From: Prorocentrum cordatum
Lineage: Eukaryota > Sar > Dinophyceae > Prorocentrales > Prorocentraceae
Direction: 5' to 3'
Assembly: GCA_963575745.1 (NCBI GenBank)
Contig: CAUYUJ010001401.1
Coordinates: forward strand, 37,665 to 101,664
DNA length: 64,000 bases
Position 1 is the first letter of the stretch, and each line of letters begins with the position of its first letter. The translations under genes and the position numbers were made by a program. The notes under the pieces are model-generated. The model made no database searches. It had not been told where the DNA came from and was given only the letters and a program-made list of their open reading frames with translations. Below, piece after piece: positions 19,961 to 30,066 of this stretch.

Positions 19961-21049
19961 TTACAAAAACCGCCCCGGGGAGGGCGGCCGCTTCCCAGCC
20001 GCGGCCCAGGCGCCCGAGGACTGGCCCTCCTCGGCGGCCTCGGCCTCGGCCTCCGCCGCGGGCCGCTTCTTCCCGGCCCTGGTCCAGTCGCCCCAGGCGT
20101 CGTCCTCCTCCGCCGCCGCCGCCGGCCGCTTCCCAGCCGCGGTCCAGGCCCAGGCGCCCCAGGACTCGTCCTCCTCGGCGGCCTCGGCCTCGGCCTCCGC
20201 CGCCGGCCGCTTCCCAGCTGGGGTCCAGTCGCCCCAGCAGGACTCGTCCTCCTCGGCGGCCTCGGCCTCCGCCGCCGGCCGCTTCCCGGCCGCGGTCCAG
20301 TCGCCCCAGGACTCGTCCTCGGCCTCCTCCGCCGCCGGCCGCTTCCCGGTCGCGGCCCAGGCGCCCCAGGACTCGTCCTCGACCTCGGCGGCCTCGGCGC
20401 CGCCGCCGCCGCGGCGGCTCAGGCCCAGGCTGCGGCTGCGGCGGCGGCGCGCTGCTGGGCGCGCCTTGGCTGGCGCCTCGCGGGCCCCGCGGTCGCCGCC
20501 CGCCAGCGCCTCGGCCCCGCGGTCGCCGCCCGCCAGCGCCTCGGTGGGCTGCGCCATCGGCGGCGGAGGACCTCTCGGCGGACGAGGTTGCATCCGCGGA
20601 CGCGGAGGAGGCTGCATCCTCGGCGGCACCTGCACCGACTTGGCCCTGGCCTGCGGAGGTGGCTGCATCCTCGGCGGCACCTGCAGGACCTGCGGCGGGG
20701 GCGGGAACGCGGGCGGCTGCGGCACGCGCCTCCAGACGCCCACCTCAGGCAGCGCAGCAGGAGGAGCTGCAGAAGGCGCCTCAGGCAGCGCAGCAGGAGG
20801 AGCTGCAGAAGGCGTCGCAGTCGACGAGGACGAGGAAGTGCACCTCCTGCTGCAAATAGCGGGCCACCTCCTGCAAATTGCGGTCCAGGAGTCGGCCAGC
20901 CGCACTACCTCCTCGGGGTCCGCCTCGCAAGACAACTGCGTCAACGCCTTCAGCACGTCCGACAGCTCGTTGCAGACGGACGCGACGTCGACGCCGGCGG
21001 CCTCCATGGACGCGACCGACTCCTGCTGCAGCAGCTCGCGGATCCCCTT
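19961..21049 (-). CDS. Gene D, long exon with WGDW repeats
   Basis: The exon begins right after the introner-like intron; 21049 follows an AG. Its frame continues from the upstream exon without a break (A-E-K to K-G-I-R-E-L-L). The N-terminal part is helical and conserved-looking (NELSDVLKALTQLSCEA, DSWTAICRRWPAI). A Pro/Ala/Met-rich region follows, then six or seven imperfect repeats of about 20 residues of the type DESWGDWTAAGKRPAAEAE (about 20390-20000). The tryptophans and the GKRP core are kept although the DNA of the repeats has diverged, which supports translation. The repeat pattern suggests a scaffold or nucleic-acid-binding function, but no known domain is identified. Confidence 0.6.
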   Translation of the reverse strand, partial: KGIRELLQQESVASMEAAGVDVASVCNELSDVLKALTQLSCEADPEEVVRLADSWTAICRRWPAICSRRCTSSSSSTATPSAAPPAALPEAPSAAPPAALPEVGVWRRVPQPPAFPPPPQVLQVPPRMQPPPQARAKSVQVPPRMQPPPRPRMQPRPPRGPPPPMAQPTEALAGGDRGAEALAGGDRGAREAPAKARPAARRRRSRSLGLSRRGGGGAEAAEVEDESWGAWAATGKRPAAEEAEDESWGDWTAAGKRPAAEAEAAEEDESCWGDWTPAGKRPAAEAEAEAAEEDESWGAWAWTAAGKRPAAAAEEDDAWGDWTRAGKKRPAAEAEAEAAEEGQSSGAWAAAGKRPPSPGRFL

Positions 21050-21230
21050 CTAGAAAGGCACCAGCTATACACCAACACCGATCCTGGCCAGGATCACCCT
21101 GGGCCTGCAGGATCGGTGTATACGCCCTCCTGCCTTGCTTAAGAAGGCATATGCGGCATATGCACCGATCCTGGGCCCAGGGTGGTCCTGGGCCAGGATC
21201 GGTGTTGGTGTATAGTTGGTGCCCTCCGAC
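21050..21230 (-). other. Introner-like intron with 33-bp terminal inverted repeats
   Basis: On the minus strand the intron runs from a GT at 21230 to an AG at 21051-21050 (181 bases). Splicing joins the two exons in frame. Inside it, 21057-21089 and 21191-21223 form a terminal inverted repeat of 33 bases with one mismatch (both begin GGCACCA and end CAGGATCGGTG/CTGGCC when read inward). A second nested inverted pair (CAGGATCGGTG at 21108-21118 and its complement near 21160-21172) lies inside. Almost the whole intron is thus one inverted-repeat element, as described for introners of dinoflagellates and other algae. Confidence 0.78.
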
Positions 21231-21600
21231 CTTCTCTGCGGAGGCGCAGATCTGCTGGTGGACGTCGTCCAGCGACGAGGTGCTGCTGCGGCCAGCCGCG
21301 AGAGCGTCCAGCTGGCGCCGGAGCCGGCGGACTTCCCGGCCGGCGCGAGGCATGCAGCCAGCGCCGCAGCGGCGCAGCCGCGCAGAGGGCCCGGCCCAGC
21401 GGCGCAGCCGCGCAGCGCAGAGGGCCCAGCGGAGCAGCCGCGCAGAGGGCCCAGCGGCGCAGCCGCGCAGAGGGCAGCGGGCCGCGGGCGGGCCCAGCGG
21501 CGCCGCCGCGCAGAGGGCTGCCGGGCTGCCGGCGGGCGGCCGTGCGCGCAGCCGCGCGGCCGGCGGGCAGCCGCGCAGAGGGCTGCCGGCGGGCGGCAGG
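21231..21600 (-). CDS. Gene D, first exon with GCGCAGCCGCGCAGAGGGC minisatellite
   Basis: The part next to the intron (21352-21231) encodes a basic/helical segment from an ATG at 21353 (PRAGREVRRLRRQLDALAAG, then SLDDVHQQICASAEK). Upstream (21360-21590) is a GC-rich minisatellite of about 25-base units containing CGGCGCAGCCGCGCAGAGGG. It is open in several frames and probably untranslated leader. The ATG at 21353 is the likely start because the segment before it looks non-protein-like. Confidence 0.5.
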
Positions 21601-21623
21601 CTTGGAGCCAAAACGGCTACGGA
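21601..21623 (-). other. Spliced-leader relic, nearly full length
   Basis: On the minus strand this reads TCCGTAGCC, G, TTTTGGCTC, C, AAG. Compared with the 22-nt dinoflagellate spliced leader it has one substitution (A to G) and one extra C; all else matches. It lies upstream of gene D and in the same orientation, as expected when a trans-spliced mRNA was reverse transcribed and put back into the genome. Confidence 0.82.
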
Positions 21624-22680
21624 GGACAAATGAGCATAACAATCGAAAGATGTGGGCGGACAGGCGGACCTGCGGCCGCGTATATCGAGGATCTGGGAAT
21701 CCAAACATACCTGCTTCCAACGGCGGGACGGCGGGGCCTGGTTGGGCCTGGGCCAGCAGCGGGAAGCGGAGACGAGGCTGAGGGGCAACAGGAGGAGCAG
21801 CGCGAGGAGGGCCATCAGCGGGAAGTGGAAGGATGAACAGGGGGGCTGGAGGAGAAGGAGGAGGAAGTGGAGGAGAGGAGTGGGGGGGGGGAATGAGAAG
21901 GGCAGCATCATGAACAGGGGGGCTGGAGGCTGGGGGCGAGGAGAGGAGGTGGAGGTGAAGAGAGGGGGGGGGGGCCCGCTTTCACGCATGGGTTGCGCTT
22001 TGAAGGCCCCGGGCTCCTTCAACGCCCACTGCATCACGATGCACCTCCGGCCGTGGCGCCGCGCGCTGTTCAGCGCAATCCGACCTGCGAGCGGAAATCG
22101 TTTGCAGCAAAGGCCCGCAAATGCATATGTTTGAATCGTCGTCGCCACCGGGAATGAGAGGGTGAACACGAGTGGGAGTAGAGGGAGGTGAGGAGATGAA
22201 TCGGAGGATGGGCAAGGAGAAGAGTAAGAAGAAATAGCACATGGGATAAAGAGGAGGACGGAAGGCGGCAGAGGCAGAGGAAGAAGGAAAAGTGAAGGAG
22301 GAGGAAGGAGGAAAGAGAAGGGGGGGTACTAAAAGAGGGTAGGAGGAAGGAGAACGGATAAGTGATGTAAAAAACACTCGGCCGCCGTCGCTGCACAAAA
22401 ACACTCGACCATCGTCGCTGCGTTCCAAAACACAACCAAGGTTAAACAACACAAGAGTGAGAAGAATGCCATCTAGCACATCATCATCATCATCACCACC
22501 ATCATCATCATCAGCATCATCATCACCATTCTGCTCGCCGTCGTCCGCCTCCTGCTCCTCCCACTCCTCCATCATGCTTCCTCGCCCTCCTCCTCTTCCT
22601 CCTCCTACCTCCTCCCGCTTCTCTCCAGCCCTTGCTGAACAACCGACTGCAATGCGTGAGAGGCTGGGGCGAGAAATGGA
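21624..22680. other. Spacer between genes C and D
   Basis: No convincing exon. It contains purine-rich low-complexity DNA (21780-21970, 22190-22370), a pair of CGGCCGTCGTCGCTGC-like direct repeats at 22380-22430, and a CAT/ATC triplet tract at 22478-22530. Confidence 0.5.
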
Positions 22681-22681
22681 T

Positions 22682-22786
22682 GACCTGGAGACTTCTTCGC
22701 CTTGGGGTAAACGGTGTCCATGTTCCCCAGGACCCCCAACGTCGAGCCGGCGAGGGAGATGAGCTTCTTCTCGTCCATCGTCTGCA
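22682..22786 (-). CDS. Gene C, small exon
   Basis: Segment TMDEKKLISLAGSTLGVLGN followed by MDTVYPKAKKS, preceded by an AG and ended at a GT (TCTCCAG/GTCATCC). Normal composition within low-complexity surroundings supports an exon. Its position and strand suit the gene C series; it has no recognisable domain of its own. Confidence 0.45.
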
Positions 22787-23179
22787 CCATGACCGCTCGG
22801 GATTAACCCGCCAGGCCGTGGCGCCGCGAGTGCGCTCGGGGGGCGATCGCGGGAGGGGCGGCCAAGGAAACAGAAAACGGCCTGGGCCCCCTCGGCGCGA
22901 CGAGGACCAACGGCGGCAAGGAAGCCAGGTCGCACGAGCACAAGGGGAAAAGTGAGACGGGGTAAGGAGGGGTGCCGGGGGAGAAAGGGCGAGGGACTAA
23001 GAACTGGGCTCGGGCAAGTGGGGGCGAGTGGAGCGGGGGGAGGAGAGGGCCAAGCGATGCCCGAACATCAGCCGAAGTCCGCACCAACGGTCGCATCGCC
23101 TGGTCTGGTCGACCCGATCCGACCGCATCGGCCCGAGGCTGACAATTCTCATTCGGGATCGGCGGCGGAGCCATCAGGC

Positions 23180-24212
23180 TGGCAGCTTGGCGAGGTTCTT
23201 CTGCAAAGCCCCATCGCCGATGAGACGGAAGTTGTCCAGGAGGCTGCTCGGGGGGGCGTACTTGTAGATGACGTCGGCAAGCTCGGAAGCCCTCTGGTCA
23301 AAGAGCGCCGAGATCTTCTGCTCCATCTTCGTTAGTGCCTTCACTGCCGCCGAACTCCTGCGCTGAATGTCCATGTCCTTGCCCCAGCCCTCCTGGGCCT
23401 CATACTTAGACGCTGATGAACTCGTCAACCATGCAGTGTACGTGTCGAGCTGAGCCTTGAACTTCAGGAAGGTGTCCGCAACGCAGCCGGTGACCTTCAG
23501 CTTCGCGACGTTACCTGCTTCAATGTTGCTCAAGGCGTCGACGGCCGCCGAGACAACGAGGTTGTGCCGCTGGAGGAAGAACATGCGCCCGCCGTCAATG
23601 TCTCCGAGGCTCACGTCCTTGACCCGCTCGACTGCGCCAGCGACATTCACCTTCAGGGCGCCATACCTTCCTAGAACCTCTGCCAAGTCAGGCGCGTGGC
23701 CCTCGGGCGCGTCGATAGCCTTCTCCACCGAGGTGATCACGTCGTCAGCAACCTTGCGCGCCGCGAGCAACGTCTGCGCGGGCGCCTCGAGGGTTCGCAG
23801 GAGGACATCTGAACAGGCGGGCATGATGGAGGTTCTTAGGCACTGCGCAAATGTGGCGAGCTTGGGTAAGAAGGAGTCCATATCCGCAGACAAAGACGAA
23901 GCCCTCGGGCCCTGCCAAGCGTCGAGCGGCGCAGCAATCTCGGATCTGCAATTCATGAAACTTTCGAACACACGGCTCATCCTCTCGCATATACCAGACG
24001 CGCACTGCAAACTGGACGCCGGCTGCTCCGACGACTTGCCTGCCGCTATAGCTGGGATGGTGCCGTCGGAATAGAGCAAGACGAAATCGTGTTCCCACTG
24101 TGCGGTCTCGCGAACCGCGCGTGACCACTGCTGCTGCATCTGCGCCTCGCAGTCAGGCCCCCCCTCCATCTTGCCAGGGCGCGGGCCCGGATCAATGGCG
24201 TCGACGAGGGCC
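23180..24212 (-). CDS. Gene C, long helical exon
   Basis: About 345 codons, open throughout and free of repeats: one of the clearest coding segments in the window. The sequence is largely alpha-helical (for example RKVADDVITSVEKAID, DTFLKFKAQLDTYTAWL, RSSAAVKALTKMEQKISAL). An AG immediately precedes ALVDAIDPGPRPGK at 24212, and frame closure near 23175 suggests a splice site (possibly GC) instead of the stop shown. No catalytic motif is visible. A helical structural domain is all that can be inferred. Confidence 0.65.
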
Positions 24213-24289
24213 TTCAAGAAGGGCGGGGGAAGGGCGGGGCGGGAATGTCAAACTCCCGGCCCTATCCTGAACAACCCCACGCCGCCCCA

Positions 24290-24470
24290 CTCGCAGCGCA
24301 GGAGGAGGGGGAGGAGGAGGAGGAGGAGGAGGAGGAGGAGGGAGGAGGAGCAGGGAGGAGGAGCAGGGAAGAGGAGCAGGGAGGATGAGGATGACAGGGA
24401 GGAGGAGGAGGAGGAGGAGGAGGAGGAGGAGGAGGAGGAGAAGGAAGGAAGAGGAGAAGGAGGAGGAGGA
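24290..24470. repeat. GGA trinucleotide tract in a gene C intron
   Basis: (GGA)n with GAGCAGG interruptions, between the exons at 24637 and 24212. On the coding strand it is a (CCT)n pyrimidine tract upstream of the acceptor. The string TACGCTTCGCATGG (minus strand, 24508-24494) marks the intron's upstream part and resembles the ends of the composite repeats. Confidence 0.8.
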
Positions 24471-24636
24471 CAGTTCTGCGAGCTAGCCGCCATGCGAAGC
24501 GTAAACAGAACGAATCATTGATCTAACCTCGGGGCCAATGGGACTGGACTACCAAACATGAAATCAGTTCCCCCTCCTCCTCCTTGCTCCACTCCCTCCT
24601 CCTTCCTCCTCTCCCTCCTCCTTCAAGCCCTGTATG

Positions 24637-25066
24637 TGTCGACAGGAAGAGCGACTGCTCCTGCCCCTTGTAGCTGCGGCGCGCCGTTGTCGTCCACGAG
24701 GAGCTTCTCAATCAAATGGACTCCGCCCGCCCAAGTAGCGGCCACAACCGCGGACCGAACGGCGTCGGCGTACTGGCGGGCATCCGCGGGGCAGAACTCG
24801 TTGAACATGTCCAGCCGAGCTTTGCCCTCCGTCGACTGTTGCCTGATCGTCAATGTCGAGGTAGTCAAGGTGGCCACTTGGTCTTCAAACGAGGGTTTGG
24901 CGCCCTCCTGCTGCGTCGATCTGGACAACGTCTCCGTCTCGGCCTTCACCTTGCGCAGCCAATCGGACAGCTGGGTAAACTCGCGGCGTCGCTCCGTGGC
25001 CATTTTTACCAAGGGCGCCCCGTGCTTGGGGAATCTGACGAAGTAGTTGGCTAGGTGATCGTCCTG
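24637..25066 (-). CDS. Gene C exon
   Basis: Preceded by AG at 25067-25068 on the coding strand. It encodes NYFVRFPKHGAPLVKMATER, DWLRKVKAETETLSRSTQ and MFNEFCPADARQYADAVRSA, ending before a Glu/Arg low-complexity run. Helical, no recognised domain. It follows the exon at 25530-26028 with a GC-rich spacer between. Confidence 0.58.
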
Positions 25067-25529
25067 CCCATCGGTGAATCGGAAAGTCGCGCGGGCAAGC
25101 GGGCCAGGGGGGAAGGCGAGAGGCCGGCCGGAGGCAGCGGATGAACAGGGAAGGGCAAGAAGCGGGGGAAGGGGGAGAGGACGGTGGTCGAGAGGGGGGG
25201 TGGGGAACGGGGCAGCACCATTCAAGCGGCGAGGGTTGGCGGCCAGGGGGGCCGGGCAGCGCCAATTCGAACCTTGCTCTCACTACTCATCGCCATTCCA
25301 ATTTCACCCTTTGCCACGCCTGCTCTGTCCAGGCGCGCGCAACCCGCCCCGATAACCATGAGAGCACAGCAATGGTGCGCCTCGAGCCCCAGCCCCCAAC
25401 GGACGAGGAGGGACGGAGAAGGACGGGGAGGGAGGGGGGAAAGGTGGAAGAGGAGAGGAGGGAAGGAGGAGGAGGGGGAGGAGGACAATGGGGGCGGACA
25501 TTTCGCGACCCAGGTCAGGCCATGGCCAC

Positions 25530-26028
25530 CGACGCGTCGGCCTTCACCAGACGCTGCAGCGGCTCCACCTGGAACGTCGCCTTCGGCAACTGGGCGAGCG
25601 CCTGGACGTCTCGCAACTGCGCCACGACGCTTGGGTCGTACTCCTCGGGGGCACTCGCGATCTGCTTCAAGATAACATTCAACGCCTTGCCCAACTCTGC
25701 CTTGACGTAGCCCAACGGGCGCGCGCTCGTCAGCGCAGCCGTGAGAAACTCGCCAAAATACTTCGCCTGCTTCGACGCGGCCTCCAAGAGGTGGGCCGGC
25801 AGAGGGCCGGCCTCCTTGACGGGGCCAGCCTCGTCACTCGCGGGGGTCCGCTCATCGGCCATCAGGATGTCCGTCAACGGCACCGCGCCATTCGGCGCCC
25901 GGGCCTCGGGGGGCTCGGCCGAAGGCGAAGGCAGCGGCGGGGCGCAAGCCTCGAACATCGTCGCCAATTGCGAGCGCGTGAGCAACTGCACCAGGGAGTC
26001 GGCACAGTCGAACGGTCTCGCGGCCTGA
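25530..26028 (-). CDS. Gene C exon
   Basis: Starts after an AG with ARPFDCADSLVQLLTRSQLA and proceeds through an Ala/Pro-rich linker to a helical end (YFGEFLTAALTSARPL, KAELGKALNVILKQIASAP, DVQALAQLPKATFQVEPL). A GT near 25530 is the likely donor. The neighbouring 26060-26280 is purine-rich low-complexity DNA. Confidence 0.58.
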
Positions 26029-26451
26029 GCGGGGCGCTCGAGCAATGAGCAGAATAGAGCGCGAGAAGGGGGGGGGGCGGAAGGGCGAAGGGACAGGGGA
26101 ATGATGAACGGAAAACTAAGACCAGAAGAAAAGAAACAAAAAAAGGAAACGAGAAGGGCAGATGACGGGCGGGGGCCGAAGCAGCGGGGGAGAGGGGGAG
26201 GATAGGAGGGGGGGGAGGGGGAGGACAGAGACAGAGACAGAGAGAGAGAGGGAGAGAGGGATAGAGAGGCATAAACAGCACTTCCCATCCGCCAGGCTCC
26301 AGAGGCCTTCCTCATCACGTCTGAATCCCAGCGAGAAGCAACTCCCCGATCGCTAAAATCTGAAGCCGTGCGGCGCGACAAGGCCCGGGCCCGGGGCGCC
26401 CCGAACAAATGCCCTATAAGCAACAGCGCAGAGATGGCGCAGCAAAAGGCT

Positions 26452-28135
26452 CCTTGAGCGTGATGTTGGTGTGCCACAAGAACTCGCAATCGATCTCGAC
26501 GGGCGGGTCGGCCAGCGCGAAGGCGGTCAACGAGTTCCACTCCTCGTCGAAGCTCACGAAATGCTTGTCAGCATCTCCTCCTTGGCGGTTCTTCCATTTC
26601 TTATAAAGCTTACAGCCCATCTCCATCACCTGGAACGTTTTGGCAATGAGTTCGAAGGCATGCTTCTCTGTCTCGTCTTTGGTAGCTGCTGCTTTGTTGC
26701 GCGCAACCCCAGCCCAACGCACGAGGGAACGGATCTTGGTCGTCGCATCGCTGCCGAAGTAATTGGACCGCTCGTTGCACTGCCTCCACGAGCGACGATT
26801 TTCCTTCAACGTCTCCTTGACGTCCAGTTTTGGTCGACCTGCTGTTTCCTCTTGGTCTGTGTCATCGTCGCCTACTCCATTGTCACCAGTGCCACCCACC
26901 TTCGCCGCCTTTGCCTTTGTCTTCGACTTCGATGTTGCCTTTACCACCTTTGTCGTGCTGGCTGAAGTTGGAGCCCTCTTGGCAAGTGGCGCGCCTCCGT
27001 CGTCCGAGTAGAGGTCGTCGTCGGTGTCGGAGTCGTTCGCCGCCCGGACGAAGAAGCACATGGAATTGGCCTTCTTGGCCGGCGCCTTGGCCTTGGCGGC
27101 GCGCCGCTTTTTCTGCTGATGCGCCTTCTTCAGCTTGGCAGCCTCGTTCTGTCGATCTTCTTCGTCCATTATGCATTCCTGGAGCACGCTGAACACGGCG
27201 CCCCTGCATACGCTGTTGTACGCTTCCGTGCTTGCCTTCGTCAAGTCGGCGAACTTCTCGGCTGCCGCGGACTCCCCAGACTCGCTGCCCAAATCCTCGG
27301 ACTCCTCGTGCTCCAAGGTGGAACCGAGCTGAGTCTTGATCTTCATTGGCTCGTCGCCTTTCGATCCCGGGACGGCCACACCGCGGACGCCTTCCATGAC
27401 GCACACGACGTGGTTGAGAGCTTTATTCTTGGGCAACTTCGGGTCACCGAAAAGTTTGCGATACTGCGCCATCGGGTAAAATAAATCCTCCGGTTTCTCC
27501 AGGAAACGATTCTGATACCTCTTCTTCCTCACGTGGAACCTCTGCTTCGTCTTGCGGCCTGAGGGCCGCAAGCAACGCGACAAGGCCGCGGCTGCAGCCT
27601 TCCCCAGCCCGCACTGTGGAGCCCTGCCCCAAGGGCAAGCCGGGGCCGCGGGGGGTCCGAGGTCGGCGACAGCCGCGGACTTGAAGTGGGGGAGAGCGGG
27701 GAAGGCGAGAGCGGCTGCCGAGCCTGGACTCCTCTTTGTCTTCAGCATCCTCTTTATCACGGACTCCTTGGTCTCGCTGCGCTTCTGCTGGAAGGCCTCC
27801 CTTTTCGTGTTGTCCTTGCCAAGTTGCTTGGCATAGTGCTCCCTCTCCTGGTCAGGCCCCTCCTGCAAGTGCCTCACTTTGGTGCGCCAAGTCTTGCCGC
27901 ATAGCCAGCAACACGAGCCCTGCGAGGACGAGGGGGCCGACGCGTCCTCGGTGTCGTACTCCCACCTGATGACCTTGCGCTGTGGGTCGCACGGGTCAGG
28001 GCTCTCGTTCCAGATCGCCCCGCACTGCATGGCGCAGAACTTCTTCAGCCCCTTCCGCTGCTCCGTCACCTGCCCCGAAGCAGCGCGAGGGGCAACGGCG
28101 GGGGGCGCAGCAGGATGACGGCGGCGTCGGGCGTC
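26452..28135 (-). CDS. Gene C, main exon with zinc-like cluster and module shared with gene B
   Basis: About 560 codons without interruption. N-terminal third: a Cys-rich region (CAMQCGAIWNESPDPC, later CCWLCGKTW; pattern C-x3-C-x10-C then C-C-x2-C) that could bind zinc. Centre: basic segment with FHVRKKRYQNRFLEKPEDLF, then MAQYRKLFG...LNHVVCVMEGVRGVAVPG at about 27470-27360. The same arrangement is found in the C-terminus of gene B (46727-47057). Then come an acidic stretch, a Lys/Ala-rich nuclear-localisation-like stretch, and a helical end (SWRQCNERSNYFGSDATTKI, FELIAKTFQVMEMGCKLYKK). The downstream boundary fits CTCAAG/GAGCC, a GA-type donor. A nuclear, nucleic-acid-associated protein is likely from composition; activity unknown. 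Confidence 0.68.
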
Positions 28136-28344
28136 TTGGCTGGGCGGGCCCGCGATCGAGGAGAGAGGAGGGGAGGGCCGGGCGGGCCGGGCGGGCCCGC
28201 GATCGAAGAGATCGAGAGACACGAGAGGCGGCGAAGCTCGAGGCAATAAAAACCTGGAGGGCCGAGAACAAACGAGGGGCGAGGAAGGGGGGGGCAAGGC
28301 AAGGGCACAAGTGGGGGAAGGGGGGCGACGGCGAACAGGGCGGA

Positions 28345-29382
28345 GACTACAAATACCGCCCGATTCGCCAGTGGACACCTCAGGCTCATCTGCCTCGCCT
28401 GCGGCGTCGGCGCCCTCGTGCGCAACCGACGGGCGGTAGCCGCGGCGATGTCGATGCGCCCGCCTCCCCCTTTTGCCGCCCCCTCCCCCCGCACTCACCC
28501 GCGCCCCCGCAACGTCGCTCTGGCGCATGCCGCATGGCTGGGGGAGCATCGCGGGAGAGGCGGGGGCGGGCGGGGGCAGCGGGCGCGGCGACGGCGCTGC
28601 GGCACGCGCGCTTCGACTGTGGACCTCGGGCGCATCCTCTAGCGCGCCGGCCGCGTCTCCGTCGGGCGATCTCTGCCTCTGCTTCTGCCTCGTCTTCTTC
28701 GCCCTGGAGTCCTCGCAGCCCTCGGGCGGCTCCGGGGGCGGGGCGCGCGCGGATCCGCTCGAGCCGCTCGGCGGAGCGCCCCGCGCGTCCTGGCGGGGCG
28801 AGAGCTGGGCTGGGACGAAAGACGAGGGAGGGGCGGGCAACTGGCTGCCCTCCTCCTCCTCTCCCACCTCCTCCCCCCCCTCCTCCTCCTCCTCCTCCTC
28901 CTCCTCCTCCTCCTCCTCCCCCTTGCGTAACCAACCCCCATCCATTGACCCTCCTCCCCCTCCTCCTCCTCCGCCTCCTCCTCCTCCTCCTCCTCCCCCT
29001 TCTCCCTTTAGCCGTAGCCGTAACCCTCCTCCCCGTTTCCCCATCAACCCCTGCCCGTCCTCTTTCAACCCGCCCTTGGGCGGGTCAGGCCCTTCGCTCC
29101 TTGTCGTCCGCGACCTCCTCCTCCTGCTCTGCGACCTCCCCCTTCTTGGTGCGTTTCTTCTTGTCCGCGACCTCGTCCTTCTGCTCTTTCTTCTCCTTCT
29201 TCTCCTTCTTCTCCTTGCCCTCCTTGGACCTGTCCTTGTCCTTGTCCTTGTCCTTGCCCTTGATCTTGTCCTCAGAGGGCGGCCCAAGGGGGCAATGGCA
29301 AGCAGGAGTGGAGACTGGGGGTGGTAAGGAGGAATCAACTCTGAATCATGTCCTGTTTCTTCCCCTTCTTGCCCTTCGCCAT
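28345..29382 (-). CDS. Gene C, 5' exons including the start
   Basis: The likely start is the ATG at 29382 (MAKGKKGKKQDMIQ, exon to about 29340). The next exon at about 29275-29090 is Lys/Glu-rich (SEDKIKGKDKDKDKDRSKEG, EKKEKKEKKEQKDEVADKK). Others are at about 28820-28610 (SPRQDARGAPPSGSSGSARA, then EDSRAKKTRQKQRQRSPDGD), 28560-28500 (LPQPCGMRQSDVAGA) and 28445-28345 (SVAHEGADAAGEADEPEVST). Triplet repeats separate them. The strongly basic N-terminus suggests nuclear targeting. Borders are approximate; the order is inferred from position. Confidence 0.5.
28850..29010. repeat. CCT trinucleotide tract in a gene C intron
   Basis: Long (CCT)n with CCC interruptions on the plus strand, (AGG)n on the coding strand. 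The poly-Gly and poly-Pro frames across it are artefacts. Confidence 0.85.
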
Positions 29383-29625
29383 GGAGGCCGCGCGCCCCAG
29401 GCCAGTGGCGGCCAGGGCTCCGGCGGGGAGCGCGCCCCGGGCCCTGGGCCCTGGGCCCCCGGGCAGCCTCGCGCGGGGGCGAACCAACTGGCTGGCTGCA
29501 GGAGCCGCCCCCGCCGTCGCACAGGGAGGAGGAGGGGGGGAGAGAGAGAGGGAGAGGGAGAGGGGGGAGAGGGGGAGGGAGAGGGAGAGGGAGAGGGAGA
29601 GGGAGAGGGAGAGGGAGAGGAGAGG

Positions 29626-29699
<74 letters not shown>

Positions 29700-30066
29700 T
29701 CGGACAAGTAGGCGGACCAGGGTCCGTCCGCGAGGCGCACTGCGGTGCGACAACTCGCATGCACTATTTGCGGCGGTGCAGCCTTTAAGATACGAGGGCG
29801 GGCTACAAAACCCCCTCCCCCGGCGCAGTGCGACTGACGCTACAGACGGCGGACAGACGATGAAGATCTCACCTGACAGACCGCGTGAGGAAAAAGGCCC
29901 CAACAAGAAAGGCGACGTGCTGGCACGTGGCTAGGCGGCTTGGCGGACCGCCGGTTGGGCGCTTGGCCGCTAAGCGGCGCGCAGTGACGGGGCACCCCCC
30001 GCCCCCACGCCCTGACACCGTGGACGCGGAGCCACACGTACACACGGGCAGGCAGAAAGGAGGAGA
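29383..30066. other. Spacer with (GGGAGA)n/(AG)n tract and two hairpins
   Basis: No exon is supported. 29540-29700 is (GGGAGA)n passing into (AG)n. 29944-29985 holds two hairpin-capable stretches (GCGGACCGC and GCCGCTAAGCGGC) just beyond the last retroelement ORF, which may belong to its 3' end. No poly-A or target-site duplication was found. Confidence 0.5.

Noticed and set aside
28385-29934. Large plus-strand ORF over gene C 5' exons
   Set aside because: Pro/Leu/Ser-rich shadow of minus-strand exons and CCT/CTC tracts.
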